From contig NC_030387.2 in the NCBI RefSeq assembly GCF_001625215.2, forward strand, positions 40,509,606 through 40,573,605: 64,000 nt of DNA, read 5' to 3'. Both the position numbers and the translations under genes were made by a program. The notes beneath the pieces were generated by a model, which saw only the letters and a program-made list of their open reading frames with translations, did no database searches and had not been told where the DNA came from. The DNA comes from Daucus carota subsp. sativus (Eukaryota > Streptophyta > Magnoliopsida > Apiales > Apiaceae). This document shows positions 45,920 through 58,399 of the stretch, piece by piece (position 1 is the first letter of the stretch; each line of letters opens with the position of its first letter).

Positions 45920-48900
45920 CTAACCTGCAAGAATGGGATTCCGACCTTCATCGATTTCAATAACAAGTAAATGATCTGGGTCTGACCCACTTGGACCTTC
46001 TTCGTAAAGCGAAGGGAGATAGGCCTTGTATGCTGGCAAGTACCGGGAAACAAAATCCATAACCTGAAAATAAAGCCGTTTAAATTTTATCAAGCAATGT
46101 CAAAAAGATCTTATCTCCATCATTGTAAGAGTAACAAAATGCACCTCTTCATCGGTCATTCCAGGCTTTCCATCATCCCTCATAGCAATCTCAGCCTGCA
46201 TATCTCTCGAGTGTTTACTAACTGAGTATCTAAAGCAACAAAATTGTTGAAAGAGATGACAAAAGATGAAAAAAGATGAATTCATGATTAAAAGAGAACC
46301 TGCAAACGCCACTGGTACACACAACTTGGGTCTGTAATCTTAATAACTATCCATGAATTTATGAACTTGTACCATGCGTCAAAATATAGCTCCAAGTACT
46401 TGTTAACTGTTTCCAGCTGCAAATTAAGGTTCATGTTAACCTCGATAGGCTACCTATATCAAAGACCAACATATTGATATCGATAAAAAAGTTCCACGAA
46501 ACTGGCTTGATGATCTCTAACCTGTGGATCAACAGCTTTAACAACTTCAACAGGCTGAGGTTTAAAACCAAGCATCCAACCCTCATACAAAATTACCTAG
46601 CCAGTCCAAAATAAGGAACTATAAGAACTAGTTTTTCTGCATCAAAAAGCTAAATGGAACCAAGTATTCAATAGATATATTAAACAAAGCACAAAAAGTT
46701 ACACCCTACAACTAGATTTGTATTAACTATTGAAAATTTCACATACAGTTAGAGGCCCTTCAACTTCCGGCCATGTTGATGGATCAGCTCTGTCACCCCT
46801 GCCATTGTATGCCGACTGCATAGAGAGTGTTTTCAAACTCATATGATGAGCAAAGGAACTCACAATCAAGATAATGTAAATTATATTTGATCATACCTTA
46901 TCATACCGTGGTAGTTTCATCTTCATACCTGAACAAATTTAAGCAATCTTATATTCAACTTTAAATTTGTCTATAATTATTGATGCGCAGGAAACAGAAT
47001 GGGAAAGCTACCACCTTCTTTACTCAGTTTTGTCAGAGCTGTCAATGTTTCGATCGAAAATGAAAGATCATGACTCCCAGCATTTCCACGAAACTGGGCA
47101 AACAGGAAGTCCATAATAAAATATTTTTCACAAGAGCTACCTACTCTGTTAGATTAATATTTTTTGTAAGAAGCAGATGTTCACCACTAGTGCACTACCT
47201 CTAAAAGTGAATTCTCTGGATTGCTCTCTCTTAGCTTAGCCTGACACCCATTAGCATTAGCATACATTGTCTGAACTTTAGATGAATACATTAAGAATCA
47301 TATGATCCACAAATATTACCTGATTTTTAGCTGTCAAGTAGAAATCATCTATCGATATGGTTGCAGCCTTCCTGTAATCAATATTCGTCAGCAAATATAA
47401 ACTTCTTTTCTCAAGTTCAATTGAGACGAACACCAATATTGCTTATACAAATAAACATCAAGCATACTGCAATCTCTACCTCTTTGTGACTTTAAAAAGG
47501 TATTCAAGTGCATAAACAAGTGTAGTTTTCCCACAACCTTGGGGTGCACTAAATCCAATCTGTCAGCAAGAACGCCGGGTATCAGTATATGCCATTGGAT
47601 CAGTAAAATTGTGAATATTGTATATGCACCAAGTCGATGAAAGTGATATAGTGCAACCACCAAATTCAAAACGATGACGAAAAGGACTTAACAGACATGA
47701 GCATACCACTATAGGAGGGATATCATCGCCATCTTTATATTTGGACCTATGATCAGAAATTTGCTGTTCACACCACAAGAAGACTGGTATATAGTAGTGG
47801 AAAATTCTTGCTTTTTGAGGTGTTGTGAGCGATAGTTCATTGAGTTTAAACAGTTTGGATATGCGTGAGCCATACTCTAGCCACTTATCAATAGACTCGG
47901 CAACCATATCTGGTGTTAGACCCAATTTTTCTATTAGGGGGCCTGAGCATATAAACTCAAACAGATCCTTCACTGAAGAAACTTGCGCAGGTGATGTTGC
48001 GAAAGCAGAATTTATTGGACCCTGTCTGCTTCCCATTTTGGCATCAGTATCATCAGCTATAGACTTGTCCTGAATCCATGAACATCCACAGCCTGCATGG
48101 AAGTAAATGATTCAGAGAAAGGGAAATTGCTCAATCGTATATATAGGCAAGGAGCATCGACATTTTCCAAAGTGGAGCAATCATAAAGTCTGTTTTATTT
48201 TAACTCCTATCCGCTGACAAAGATTTAGATTATCTGAAAATTAGTAAACCATCATACTCATACTACACTAAGAAACTAAATCCCTGTTGTTGCTTTACAA
48301 TTTCTCCTGTTCCGAGGACATGTATCTAATATAAAGCACCATTCTATTTGCTTTTAACACATTCGGTTTTTCTATCAGCTTTTAACACATTTGGGTTTTC
48401 GCCTCTAAAAATTGTTGCGTATGTAGTGTAACACAAACTCAATAACGCCAGGCCCGGAAAAGTTCCACAATTCAAAGAGGTCTTGCAAGTTACAACATAT
48501 ATCCCACATTAACAATACTTATATACAACAATATCATAATTCAATAACATATCAATTATATCAACAAACATAATCACCACACCTTGTTTCACTTGTTACA
48601 AAATCAAACAAGAACCACCTTCACTAATTTTCTAGATTAACAAAACACAACAATTTTTGTTCATCCAATCACAACTTCTTTTTTTACGAGAATAAACTAT
48701 CACATGCTAAGCTCAAAAAAAAAACAAATAATATTAATACAGATATAGATAAAATCAAGAAAAAGAAGAGATCTTTGAGAAGATACCTGATTTCGAGAGA
48801 TGGGTTTGCAGCTGAGAGATGATCGAAGATTTGCTGCTGCGAAATCTTGGTGATTTAGAGACTGAAACTGAGAAATGGTGATGATGAAATGTATTATAAT

Positions 48901-49021
48901 TAATGGTATTCCTATAAGTGTTGTTATTAAAATAATGATGATAAAATAATTTATCATCAAGATTTGTTGTAAAGCTTGGCTTCATCGACTGAGTTGAGAA
49001 ATTCAACATTGCCATCGTCAT
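45920..49021 (-). CDS. GLYK: D-glycerate 3-kinase, chloroplastic
   Basis: Last enzyme of photorespiration: phosphorylates D-glycerate with ATP to 3-phosphoglycerate in the chloroplast stroma. Twelve exons: 49021-48787, 48092-47707, 47559-47480, 47371-47320, 47240-47199, 47093-47015, 46928-46897, 46815-46747, 46596-46522, 46416-46300, 46195-46145 and 46063-45920. They total 1362 nt, giving 453 residues in one frame, close to the plant enzyme's length. The first 70-80 residues are rich in Ser, Asn and His and lack acidic residues, as for a transit peptide. The P-loop GFSAPQGCGKTT is at about 209-220, DDFYLT follows, and RGNAGSHDL, LPRYDKSAYNGRGDR and LYEGWMLGF are hallmark blocks of the family. 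MTDEEVMDF and the C-terminal EIDEGRNPILAG also fit. A TATATA at 49065-49070 on the coding side and a CT run at 49021-49044 lie just before the ATG, suggesting a short leader. Confidence 0.95.
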
Positions 49022-49044
49022 CTCTCTCTCTCTCTCTATCTCTC
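49021..49044. repeat. CT microsatellite at the GLYK start
   Basis: (TC)n with one TA interruption, touching the start codon region of the glycerate-kinase gene on its 5' side. Such runs are common in plant leaders near the transcription start. Confidence 0.8.
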
Positions 49045-49089
49045 TCGGAGAGAGTCTCTCCTACTCTATATATCTCTCTCCTCTGTCTT

Positions 49090-50008
49090 TCTCTGGCAGT
49101 ATTTTAGTTATGTTCTATCCCACTATCGACTTGGGTTGGCTCAGATTACGAGACAATATTTGCTCTTGTGAATTTACTGTTTTGCCCTTGTGTTTTATAG
49201 GCCATGAATATTTAATGTACTTTTTTTTGGAAAATTTTGTATATACAGTATGTGCATAAGTAACATGTGATGAAATTTTAATATTAATATCTTTTGAGAA
49301 TTCATGTTCTATCGTAAAAGTCACGAATCAGAATTCGGTTGACCTGCTGCTGAGTCAGAATTTACAAAAAAATTATCAAAATTTTTTGGATATATCAGAA
49401 ATTTTTATCAAGTCGACATGATCAATAAATTGATGAATTTTAATAAAACTAATCAGAAATTTTTAGAATACTGAACATATGATAAAATTTATGGTGTTTT
49501 CCATATGATACTACATACAAATGTGCTAAATGATATTTTTCTCTCTCCATAAATTTTAAGCCGAGCGAGAACCGAATCCAGAATTTCAGATCATGGACAT
49601 AAATCGTTACCATATACTCAAATCACATATAAATGAAAAAGATAATTTTGCAAATACTCAAATTGTTCAGCTCCACATTTGAGATGAAAGCTAAGATGCC
49701 AAGTTACAGTTAATTATAATAGGCTTTGCTGGGATCAACCAATTTATGATGGTTACAGCATCACAAAAGAGAAAGGTTTGTGAGAACAAAACCACCAGAG
49801 TTTATGAACATTGATGAATCAACTGAGCAAAAGGAGAAACCAACAGAAAAATGCAGCAGCATACAAAAGATTATATAGCTTAGCACTTTTTAGTTACAAT
49901 CCTTAACTCGAGGACGGGGAGGAAACGCAGAAATCCATAGACAGTTAAATAGCATTCTTGCACAGTACAGTAAGATATGTGCATCTGTTAGCACTCCATT
50001 TTACTTTG
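49090..50008. other. Intergenic DNA between GLYK and cyclin A2
   Basis: Promoter side of GLYK and 3' side of the cyclin gene. The part from about 49700 probably includes the cyclin 3' UTR. No other gene is seen. Confidence 0.45.
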
Positions 50009-53000
50009 TTAGAATAGGGTCTCTGGCAGTTTTGGAGAAGATAAACCCGCAACAGATTTGAACTGGTATCTCGAAAAAAGTAATTAAGAAACAATGTTGT
50101 CAGAAAGAATTAACCAGTGCACGATACTGACAGTAGAATCTATTGTTCATACATAGATATTTACCTTGTCTTGTCGATATTTGGTACGTATAGCATTGAG
50201 AGGGCAATTACTGGTGTTTAATTGCAAACTTTGCAACTGAAGAACCGTGGGTTTGAGATCTGATGCCATGTAACGAGTGTAATGTTCCATTGTTGGATTC
50301 TGCAGGGTTTACAAGTTCAAGTTGTAATCCCGAACACAAAAAAAGACAAAGCAAGTTATAAGAAACAGAATGTTCAAGAGCATACCCAAGGGTGGCTTGA
50401 CTGGTCTAAAGTCCATTTAGCGAGAAATACAGCGGATGCTGCGACTATTGACGGGATGAAATTCAGGAAGCCATTATCAATCAATGTCAGTTCCGCAAGA
50501 TAATTGCACAAGAACTCCAACTCCAGACTTGGGCTCTGCAGAATAAGAGTTCCAAGTTACTCATCAATTCATTGTTTAAAAGCAGTCACCAACAGAAGTC
50601 AGCGAGTGAGCCTCCGTCTTGGAAACCTAACCTATTTACATTACCTTGTAAGAAGCTTGTGCTGCTCTCAAATATCTCCTGTGGACATAAAAATTCTTGA
50701 TTAGATAATGTACTAGAATTTTGTAAAACCAGATGTAATTGGAAATGACTCATTAATACCGTAGAAAAGTTTTTGCAGTAGGTGCAGAGATTTGAAACCT
50801 CAAGTCATTTAAAACTTTGCTCTCCATTGTAAGGACCTGCAAAAGCTTGGTCATCAGCTACTGCAACTGTTATCTTCTCTAGATGTGATAAAACGAGAAA
50901 GTAAAAAAAAAAAAAAAAAACTAAAAATGCATCTAGTGACTGCAATTTCAGTAGTTAATATAAAATGCAAATACAGAAAAGAAAATTATATCAGAAACTT
51001 CAAGATTATTTTACGTCATATATATTAAGCATTACATTACATAGGAATATCAGGTCCAGTTTTTATTAGAACAGTAATGCAAGGCTCCATGTGCTGTAAG
51101 TTCTTAATTGGACGCCTGAAAGTAGATAAACGTTTGAAGCCTCAGCACTCCGCCACTCCCTACTGTAGGGCATTGGACAAGATAATGGCATTATCTCGTT
51201 ATACCTTTAAATCTATAAAGCATGACAAAACATGCTGTAGACTTTAGAAATGTCTTTGTTATTAACACACAAGTTCAACAATTACCATTACAGAATCCCA
51301 CTGTCTTGGGGACAAAATGCTAGTACCAAAGCATTACCAAGTTTACACAAGTGCAAATTATAACCGAACAGCTGCATATGTTTCCAAACATATGTATGTA
51401 GTTAATTATTTTGTCACTTGCTAATCACATACACACCTCAAATATTCAAATTGATCTAATCTGTACGAGGCAGATAAATTATCGATAGGAATAGATCACT
51501 AGGTGCACTTACAAAGAAACAGTTTTCATAAAACCAGCACATCAACTTGTAGACAAAGATTTATATTATTTTATCAGTTGCAAAAGACCAAGATTAACGT
51601 GAACTACATATGACAAAAGTTATTACACCCAGAACAAGGTAGCTAATTCAGATCACAAACCTCTGCTTTGGTGTAAGTATTGTCAGTGATGAAGCAAAAT
51701 TCCTCAACACGTGGTGCAAGAATTTCTTCATATTTCCTGAAAACCACAGAAAGGAAATGAATATGGTGGCCGCGTGGTGAGTGAATAAGAGAAGAGGAGG
51801 GGGAGAGGGGGAGGAAAACAAAGTTACAAAGACGTGTATTAGTACCACATAGCTATAACAATAAATCAAAGCCTAATGTTGTATCTTAATTTTATTAATG
51901 GTGTATTAATTGCTGGCAGTGAGCGTGCATAACAATTTAGAAAGTTTTGTGCCCAACTGCCAAGACATCAGGAGATCTTGTAGAAAAGTAGTTTTCTGTT
52001 CTTGTCTTGCAAGAGCAATAATTATATTATTCACAGAAAAATTATATTGTTTTTAAATGCAACAAGAAAATGGAATTGTAATTTTATCCTTGCCAAATAA
52101 CATATTTACAATATATCTTGATTATTATGACACATGCGGTTAAGAGATAACTAAGTATGGGTGTTCAAGTAAGAGAGCTTACGAAGCAATTAACATGCAA
52201 GCTATGCCCAACAGTTGAAGTGTTTTCCTTTCAATGTAGTATTCAGAAAGAAACAAATCAATGAGATGCACTGTGAGATAAAGTGTGTCTGGCACCAACT
52301 GATACTCCTCAGACACCTAAAATCAAAATGTATAATCATGAGAATACTTTTCTGAAGAAATGTTATGTCCACAATTCAGTCAGATGCACATGAGTGAGTA
52401 GAACAGTGGAACTAGAGCACTCAGTATGTTTTGGTACAAACTGCTGAACGGCTTATAATATGATAACTTTTGTAAAGTAAGAATCAAAGAACTGAAGAGC
52501 TATGGCGGCAGAACTTTGGTAAGTCGACATTTAGAGAAAATACAATGACAAAGACGGTGGTCTCTTGGTAGGATAAAAAATGAAATCAAAATTCCAACAG
52601 TTTGGCATTTTGTTCTTACAAGATGCATCTAAGACATATAAAACGTCATAGCAGAGAATTAGCACACACAGAAATAAATTTTCCATGCATATACTATAAT
52701 TTAAAGATTTTGAAGATACTACTGCAAATCTATCTGGCACAAACTTGGTAAGGTATAAAACTTTTATTGTGAGAGATAAAAAGTAGAAGTGCTGAATTCA
52801 ACAGGTTGCGCCTAGCGTGATGAGATACATTATACTAAGTACGACTTGATTGTTTTAGCAACTTGTTTCTGAATTAAACAATGATTAATATTGACCACTT
52901 ATACGCATATATAGTTAACAGCCTTACAAACCTCCACAAGCCAATCAACCAGAATTCCTCGCATACCCTTGGTGACATCTTGTTGGACAATTTCCATAGA

Positions 53001-53717
53001 TCTGGAATCTGGCCTTCGCATGAGCTGCAAAAGGACAAATTTAACCACCAGTTGAGAATGGTGAGAGGGAAGTGAGAGAATTGCAATGACCAACTCAGAG
53101 AATAAATGAGTTACAAGAATACCGAGCCAGCATACATATCTGTATTATGATCACACAAGATCACAAGACTACAGCTTTTGTGCAAAATGAAACATCATAC
53201 CTCACTATCTTTAAAGTTGCCCCTATTTGACCCCCTATTTTACCAGAAGTTACATCTAATAATTTCAATTACTACTACAGAGAATACTATACGGGCATGT
53301 ATAATGTATTTACTATTACATCTAATAAGTGTAACATCAATGACCAAGTAAAAACAGAGAATCCAAAGACGGGCATGTATAATGTATTTACTAGGGAAGC
53401 AAACAGAGAGAGTCGGGCCACTTGGTCAACTGTTGTATAATTGGGTTTCGAATCATTAGTGCGCAAACATGGCACATGGAAGAATAATCAGTAACCTCAC
53501 TATTTGCTCATTGCCAATCATTATAGGGTGACATAAATCATGAATGCGACAATCCATGCCAAATGGGCATTTAACTGTATATTAAGTACAATAGAAGCAA
53601 ATATCACAGAGTCGTAGCCTTCACTCAAGAATATGGAAATGTGAAGTTATTGATCATTTTACAGATTTGGTTGAGATTAGGATCAGGGAGCTAAAAGAAT
53701 AAAACTTATACTAATAG

Positions 53718-53771
<54 letters not shown>

Positions 53772-55268
53772 AACAGAATTCAAACACATACCTCAGCAAC
53801 TCGTAAATTGTTATAGATGTCTGGAGCATAATGACTGCACAACTGAGGATCACTATGATTAGAATCGATATCTATTAATTTTGCCTTTAAACAGCTTGAC
53901 AACCGCACAAGACTTCGATTTTCTTCTGCATCCACCAAAAAAGATATCCATATAAACAGCGTGCAATTTAAAGTATCATAAACTCTAAATAACGAGAAGC
54001 CAGAATATTTCACCCCACAGTGAGACGGTGACAGTTGGTGTAGTTTATGATATTGCAAAAGCAGCTAGGCTAAGATATAATTAATTATGCTGATGTATAA
54101 TGACAGAGTAATCTTACTACTGGAAACATACTTTAGTTTGACCTCTATGACTGTCAAGAAAAGCTGGACCAAGGAATAATCAATAACTAATATACAATGC
54201 TCAAGACATTTAAGATTTTAAGGAAAGAAAGCTTTAGCACTGTATATTATACAAATTATAAATGTTTGTAAAGAGTATTATGTAGCAAAACTAACCTTTC
54301 TTTTTATGCACTTCAACCTCTGGCCTGTCATGCAAAGGTATTTCATTGAAAGAATCATCAACAGCAATCTGCTCAGTATGTGCATTCTCTTCCAACAAAC
54401 ATAAACCTTCTGCGGAATCAGTTTCTGCTTTCGATGATGCCGCTTCTCGAACAATTTTGCTTTTTGAAGTTTGCTGGATGTTCACTGCAACAGGTGGTGC
54501 TATCTTGCAAACATCCACTGATGAGTTTTTAACCAGGTTCGCATTTTTATTCTGACAAAATGAAGAAAAACAAAGTAAGAAACATAATCTAGCAAATTAA
54601 AAGAATAGTACAAGAGTAAGTGATGAAGGGATATTTCACTTCCATAAAACTGTTTTTTCTTTTGCTAAATGACTTCCATCAAAATTTAGGGCCAAGTACA
54701 GAAATATTAAGCAGGAGATACCATCAAGAATTCTTTATCATATGAAACCACTCAAATAAGAATAGTATCCAGACTCAACTTTACTCAACATAACAATCCA
54801 TGTTGTATGATAAGAGAGCAGCTGATACATCAAGGGAAAATTTGAACCAACTCTACTGTCTATACCCTTTTTAAGCAATTACATAAGAAAGATCTATACA
54901 AGGCAAAAAAACAAAACAAAAAAATGGGGTACAGTTTCACTTCTCATATATGAACAATAGGTACAAAAATAGGATGAAGAATCTAATACCGTAAGTTTAG
55001 TTGCATTTACGCAGTTTCTGTATGAATTATCACAGCATATGTTAGTCACGTCCTTGAGCACTGCCCTCCTTTTATGCTGATTAGTAGGAGCACAACTATT
55101 CTTTTCATCCAAAGCTACTCTTTTTGAGTTATTCCGCTTCTGGAGGTGCTGCTTTGATGCATCCAAATTATTCATTCCTTCAGATGATTGAGAGGCAGCA
55201 GCTTGAGCTCTTGTCACTCGAGCCGTCGGATCTCTAACAACAGCAGCTAATATATTTTTGTTCTTCAT
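50009..55268 (-). CDS. CYCA2: A2-type mitotic cyclin
   Basis: Regulatory partner of cyclin-dependent kinases in S to M phase, nuclear. Eleven coding exons: 55268-54990, 54551-54296, 53925-53792, 53024-52932, 52316-52183, 51736-51661, 50836-50760, 50678-50645, 50535-50386, 50299-50165 and 50062-50009. They total 1422 nt, giving 473 residues in one frame. The N-terminus carries RVTRAQAAA and the destruction-box-like RRAVLKDVTN. The cyclin core starts with LMRRPDSRSMEIVQQDVTK and the signature MRGILVDWLVEV; LIASKYEEI follows. The C-terminal lobe contains FLCNYLAELTLID and the sequence ends FKSVAGLSSPKLPETLF, typical of CYCA2. Regulated proteolysis is expected from the N-terminal box. A leader intron is likely: acceptor at about 55330 and donor at about 56508 on the minus strand. 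Intron 3 carries a long AG microsatellite. Confidence 0.93.
53722..53766. repeat. (AG)n microsatellite in an intron of the cyclin gene
   Basis: About 22 uninterrupted AG units in the intron between coding exons 3 and 4, starting 26 bases past the exon-3 donor. Likely polymorphic. Confidence 0.95.
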
Positions 55269-55328
55269 TTCTCAAGCTTATGGATAGAGCAAAGAAGGCT
55301 TCTTACTTTGAGTTATCAGCCTTGCTAC

Positions 55329-56508
55329 CTGCAATAATGTTTAACATGATCACTATGGAAAATATAAAAACCAATCAAAGTCATACAATTTGAAGCCCAA
55401 ATAAAAAAGAAATCACCAACTTAGGTGAGACTCCACTTAAGAAACAACAAAATTGGGTTATTACCCGAATATCGGAATCACATAAAAGAGCATTGATCAA
55501 TGATGAAAAAAGTAAAGATTAAAATCTATACAACATTTACAATAGCCGATGATAACACGAATTAGTACAAATTACAAAACTAATGACTAAATCCCATCAT
55601 AAATAACGAAGAACCTGCTATCATAAATGAATTTTAAAAAAAAGTGGTGCAAACAAGCTAAAATGACAAACAGTACACTGGTATCTTAAACCTAAAAGAC
55701 ATTTAAGTGCAAATTATTTAAACGGCAACTCATCAATCTGGATAGATAAATTATTTCATATACAAATCAAGATATAAAAACCAATGATAACCACCCTTTG
55801 GTTTAGTAACAATGTCCATTCAAACATTACAAATTTCATCACATTATCAAGAAAACTCAATTCCTACTCAGAATTTGAAACATCTACTGGTAAAAACAAA
55901 CCATCCAGGTTAGATTCTTAATTACTATTTCTAATTACATCAAGCCCACATATTAGCACAATTTTTTGGGCAATTCATAAAATTCACAACAAATTTGTAT
56001 TTCTTTCTTCACATAATCAAGAAACACACGTATCCAAAAACCCCGCATAAGAGTACCATCTTTTACCCATAATTTAGGTTTCAAATATCATTAAAATTCC
56101 ATCTCTCCCATCACATTACCAAGAAACACCTATATCTCAAAACCCCACATAAAAATACCATCTTTTTAACATAATTCGAGTTTCAATGTCATTAAAATTG
56201 CATCTCTCTCATCTCATTACCAAGAAACACACAAATCCCAAAACCCCACATGAAAAAACCAACAAAACACATAATTCAGGTCTCAAATTTCGACAAAATG
56301 GCATCTTTCTCATCACATTATCAAGAAACACACAAATCTTGAAACCCCACATGACAAAACCAACAAAAACACATAATTCATTCCAGGATTTCTATAAATT
56401 CAAACTTTAAACAAAACACCACAAACCCTCCTGGATCTTGCAAAAAAGATTCACCCAAATGAAGAAAAAAGTGTAAAGATTGAATCTTTAAGGCCCAAAT
56501 TTAAGTAC
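55329..56508 (-). other. Probable 5' UTR intron of the cyclin A2 gene
   Basis: On the minus strand a donor-like AGAGGTACTT (exon end at 56509) and an acceptor-like TTATTGCAGGTAGC (next exon from 55328) bracket a region without ORFs. It would join a leader exon beyond 56509 to the exon with the start codon at 55268. It contains a 4-copy tandem repeat. This is inferred from splice-site likeness only. Confidence 0.5.
55985..56405. repeat. Tandem repeat of about 101 bases, 4 copies
   Basis: The phrase AAGAAACAC recurs at about 56019, 56121, 56222 and 56323. Each is followed by AACCCC(A/G)CAT and by CATAATT and (C/T)CAAAT phrases. The spacing is nearly constant at 101-102. Copies have diverged. 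It lies in the putative leader intron of the cyclin gene. Confidence 0.8.
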
Positions 56509-56599
56509 CTCTATTTAAGCTCCAAGAAATAGAGGAAAAGCTCAATCTGAGACATTCAAAATAGAGAGAGAGAAGAAGCCCACATCACACTATTCAAGA

Positions 56600-57740
56600 G
56601 CGGGACTCTGGAAAGTTCAAATTCAGATAAAATACACACACAATACACGCAATAGTTTAATACTACTAATGAATAAAATAGTGGTGATATTTGTATGGTA
56701 GTAGCTTTGGTGAATGGGCCTAATGGCTCGTTTGTTTGACTTACGTTGGTTATTTCCTTGTATTTTTAAACCTTTTAATACACTTTAAGTGGAGTTTTAT
56801 TAAATTTAAATGCCTTTTGTTGATTTTATTTGATATACGTAGTTCCTAAAGTGGCGTTTGGTGTATAAATAATAGGTATAGGCCGGGCCGTGATTAACAT
56901 GTGTAAAAAGCCGGTCAGTACTGGTCTCAAATTTCTGAGGCCCATAATATATGTGCACATATGCAGTTAACATTTACTATTTTCTATTGTATGTTGTTAT
57001 TTTTTTTATTTTATTTTTTTAACGTAGGAACCCGCAGCAGCTACCTTTCGGGTGCGCACCGGGTAAACCCACGAGCTCACGCAATAGTTATTTATATTTT
57101 TTTATTATTAGTCGATTATCAATAATATTATTATCACATATAAACTGATATTATATATTCTTAAGTTTTATAATTTTTTAAATTATTTTTTGAGCCTTTT
57201 GTATTGATTTGCTAAATATTTTTAGTGAATTTAATTAATATATAGTATTTATTCTTGTCACATATTATATATTATAACTATTATTTATTTTTTGTGTACA
57301 ATAAATTAATTTATTTAAAATTAATTTATTTAACAAAAATATAAATACGCTACTCAGACGATGTATGTTTTATTAGACGTTTTCTTACTTCAAGTTTCAA
57401 ATTAATTTAAAGTAAAATAAATTTATGTGATGTATACCTTTTTTATGAAAAAGATCCATATTTAAATTTAGCACAAATTCTCTTTTTTAATTGAGCTGGG
57501 CCTGGGTATAGGTGGATATTTCTTCATTTGGAGATTTATCATGCCATAGTATTAAAAAAAGGATAATGTTATGTACCAAAAAAAATTCCAAAAATCTTTA
57601 TGATTGGATGATCGATGAATCTGGAGGGGATCGGGTCTTATTATTATGAGAGTGAATGCAACCAATCAGATTTCAACACATCATTTGAGAAAATTATTTA
57701 GAATAATTTTTTGGAGTCTCTAACATTTTTCTTTAAAAAA
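56600..57740. other. Intergenic DNA upstream of the cyclin gene
   Basis: AT-rich, no gene. At 57024-57085 there is a short GC-richer island reading GTAGGAACCCGCAGCAGC then TTTCGGGTGCGCACCGGG, which stands out from its surroundings and looks like a piece of a dispersed element; I cannot classify it. Confidence 0.4.
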
Positions 57741-57742
57741 AT

Positions 57743-58385
57743 TCAAAATCCATAAATTTGATTGGAGAGCAAAGTATGTATTCCATATTTCAGTAGCGGA
57801 GTGCATTTAAGACATTGCCAGGTAATTTGTTCACTCCCGATCAGAAACATGAGTGTGAGACTCACAATCAAACAATGAATTTCCACAATCAAACAAAGAA
57901 TTTCATAGGCATTGTTTTCAGAACTATCGAGTACTCCCTCCATCTCAAATTAGATGAGCTCATTGACTTTGGACTCTCTCCATCTCAAATTAGATGAGCT
58001 CATTGACTTTGGACACGTAACTTAAGGTGCATTGACCGTCTAGTTCCGAAATTCATTTTTTTAATTTTAATGTAGCTATGGGATCAATGGACTTTAAAGT
58101 GCGTGCCCGAAATCAACGAGCTCATCTAATTTTGGAGGGAGTAGTAAAAACGAGAGCCTTCATAAGTGTCCATTCCACCGAGCCACAGGGCATTGATCGA
58201 GTTTCGGAGGAATGTAAAGAACAAAACTCTGTTTGAGGCCAATGCGACCTCAAAAAATCAGCTCTTAAGAAAGCAGATTGGAACGCGTCTCTGTCTTTCT
58301 TACGAATCAGAATTTATCAAGATATAACTTGATGTTCATTCGCTATCGATGCCGAACACTAGTTCTTGCTGCTTCATCAACGGTA
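57743..58385 (-). pseudogene. Antisense F-box/FBD/LRR pseudogene fragment, split by a Stowaway MITE
   Basis: Read on the minus strand, 58385-58142 matches the 5' part of the family at 59819 and 44554. Shared pieces include AARTSV, MNIKLYLDK and the CTCGATCAATGCCCTGTGGC stretch. After the MITE, DSSENNAYEI continues at 57933. An internal deletion then jumps to SLTLMFLIGSEQITWQ and CTPLLKYGI. Several frameshifts and stops are present. It is nearer in wording to the pseudogene at 44554 (SENNAYEI) than to the intact gene (RNKAYEI). Confidence 0.82.
57934..58141. mobile_element. Stowaway MITE (Tc1/mariner) with internal duplication
   Basis: Ends CTCCCTCC and GGAGGGAG, flanked by TA at 57932-57933 and 58142-58143. 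208 bp. The left part (CTCAAATTAGATGAGCTC and following) is duplicated in tandem, unit about 38-39 bases. It interrupts the antisense F-box fragment. Confidence 0.9.
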
Positions 58386-58399
58386 AACAATCAAAAATA

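Noticed and set aside
48700-48960. Minus-strand ORF overlapping GLYK exon 1 in another frame
   Set aside because: Out of frame with the transit peptide and family blocks; a shadow.
53722-53766. Tandem repeats as a CRISPR array
   Set aside because: Dinucleotide microsatellite without spacers, in a plant genome. The other tandem arrays also have no spacers.
57024-57085. GC-rich island as a tRNA gene
   Set aside because: It has no cloverleaf-like A and B box arrangement that I can see; more likely a repeat fragment.
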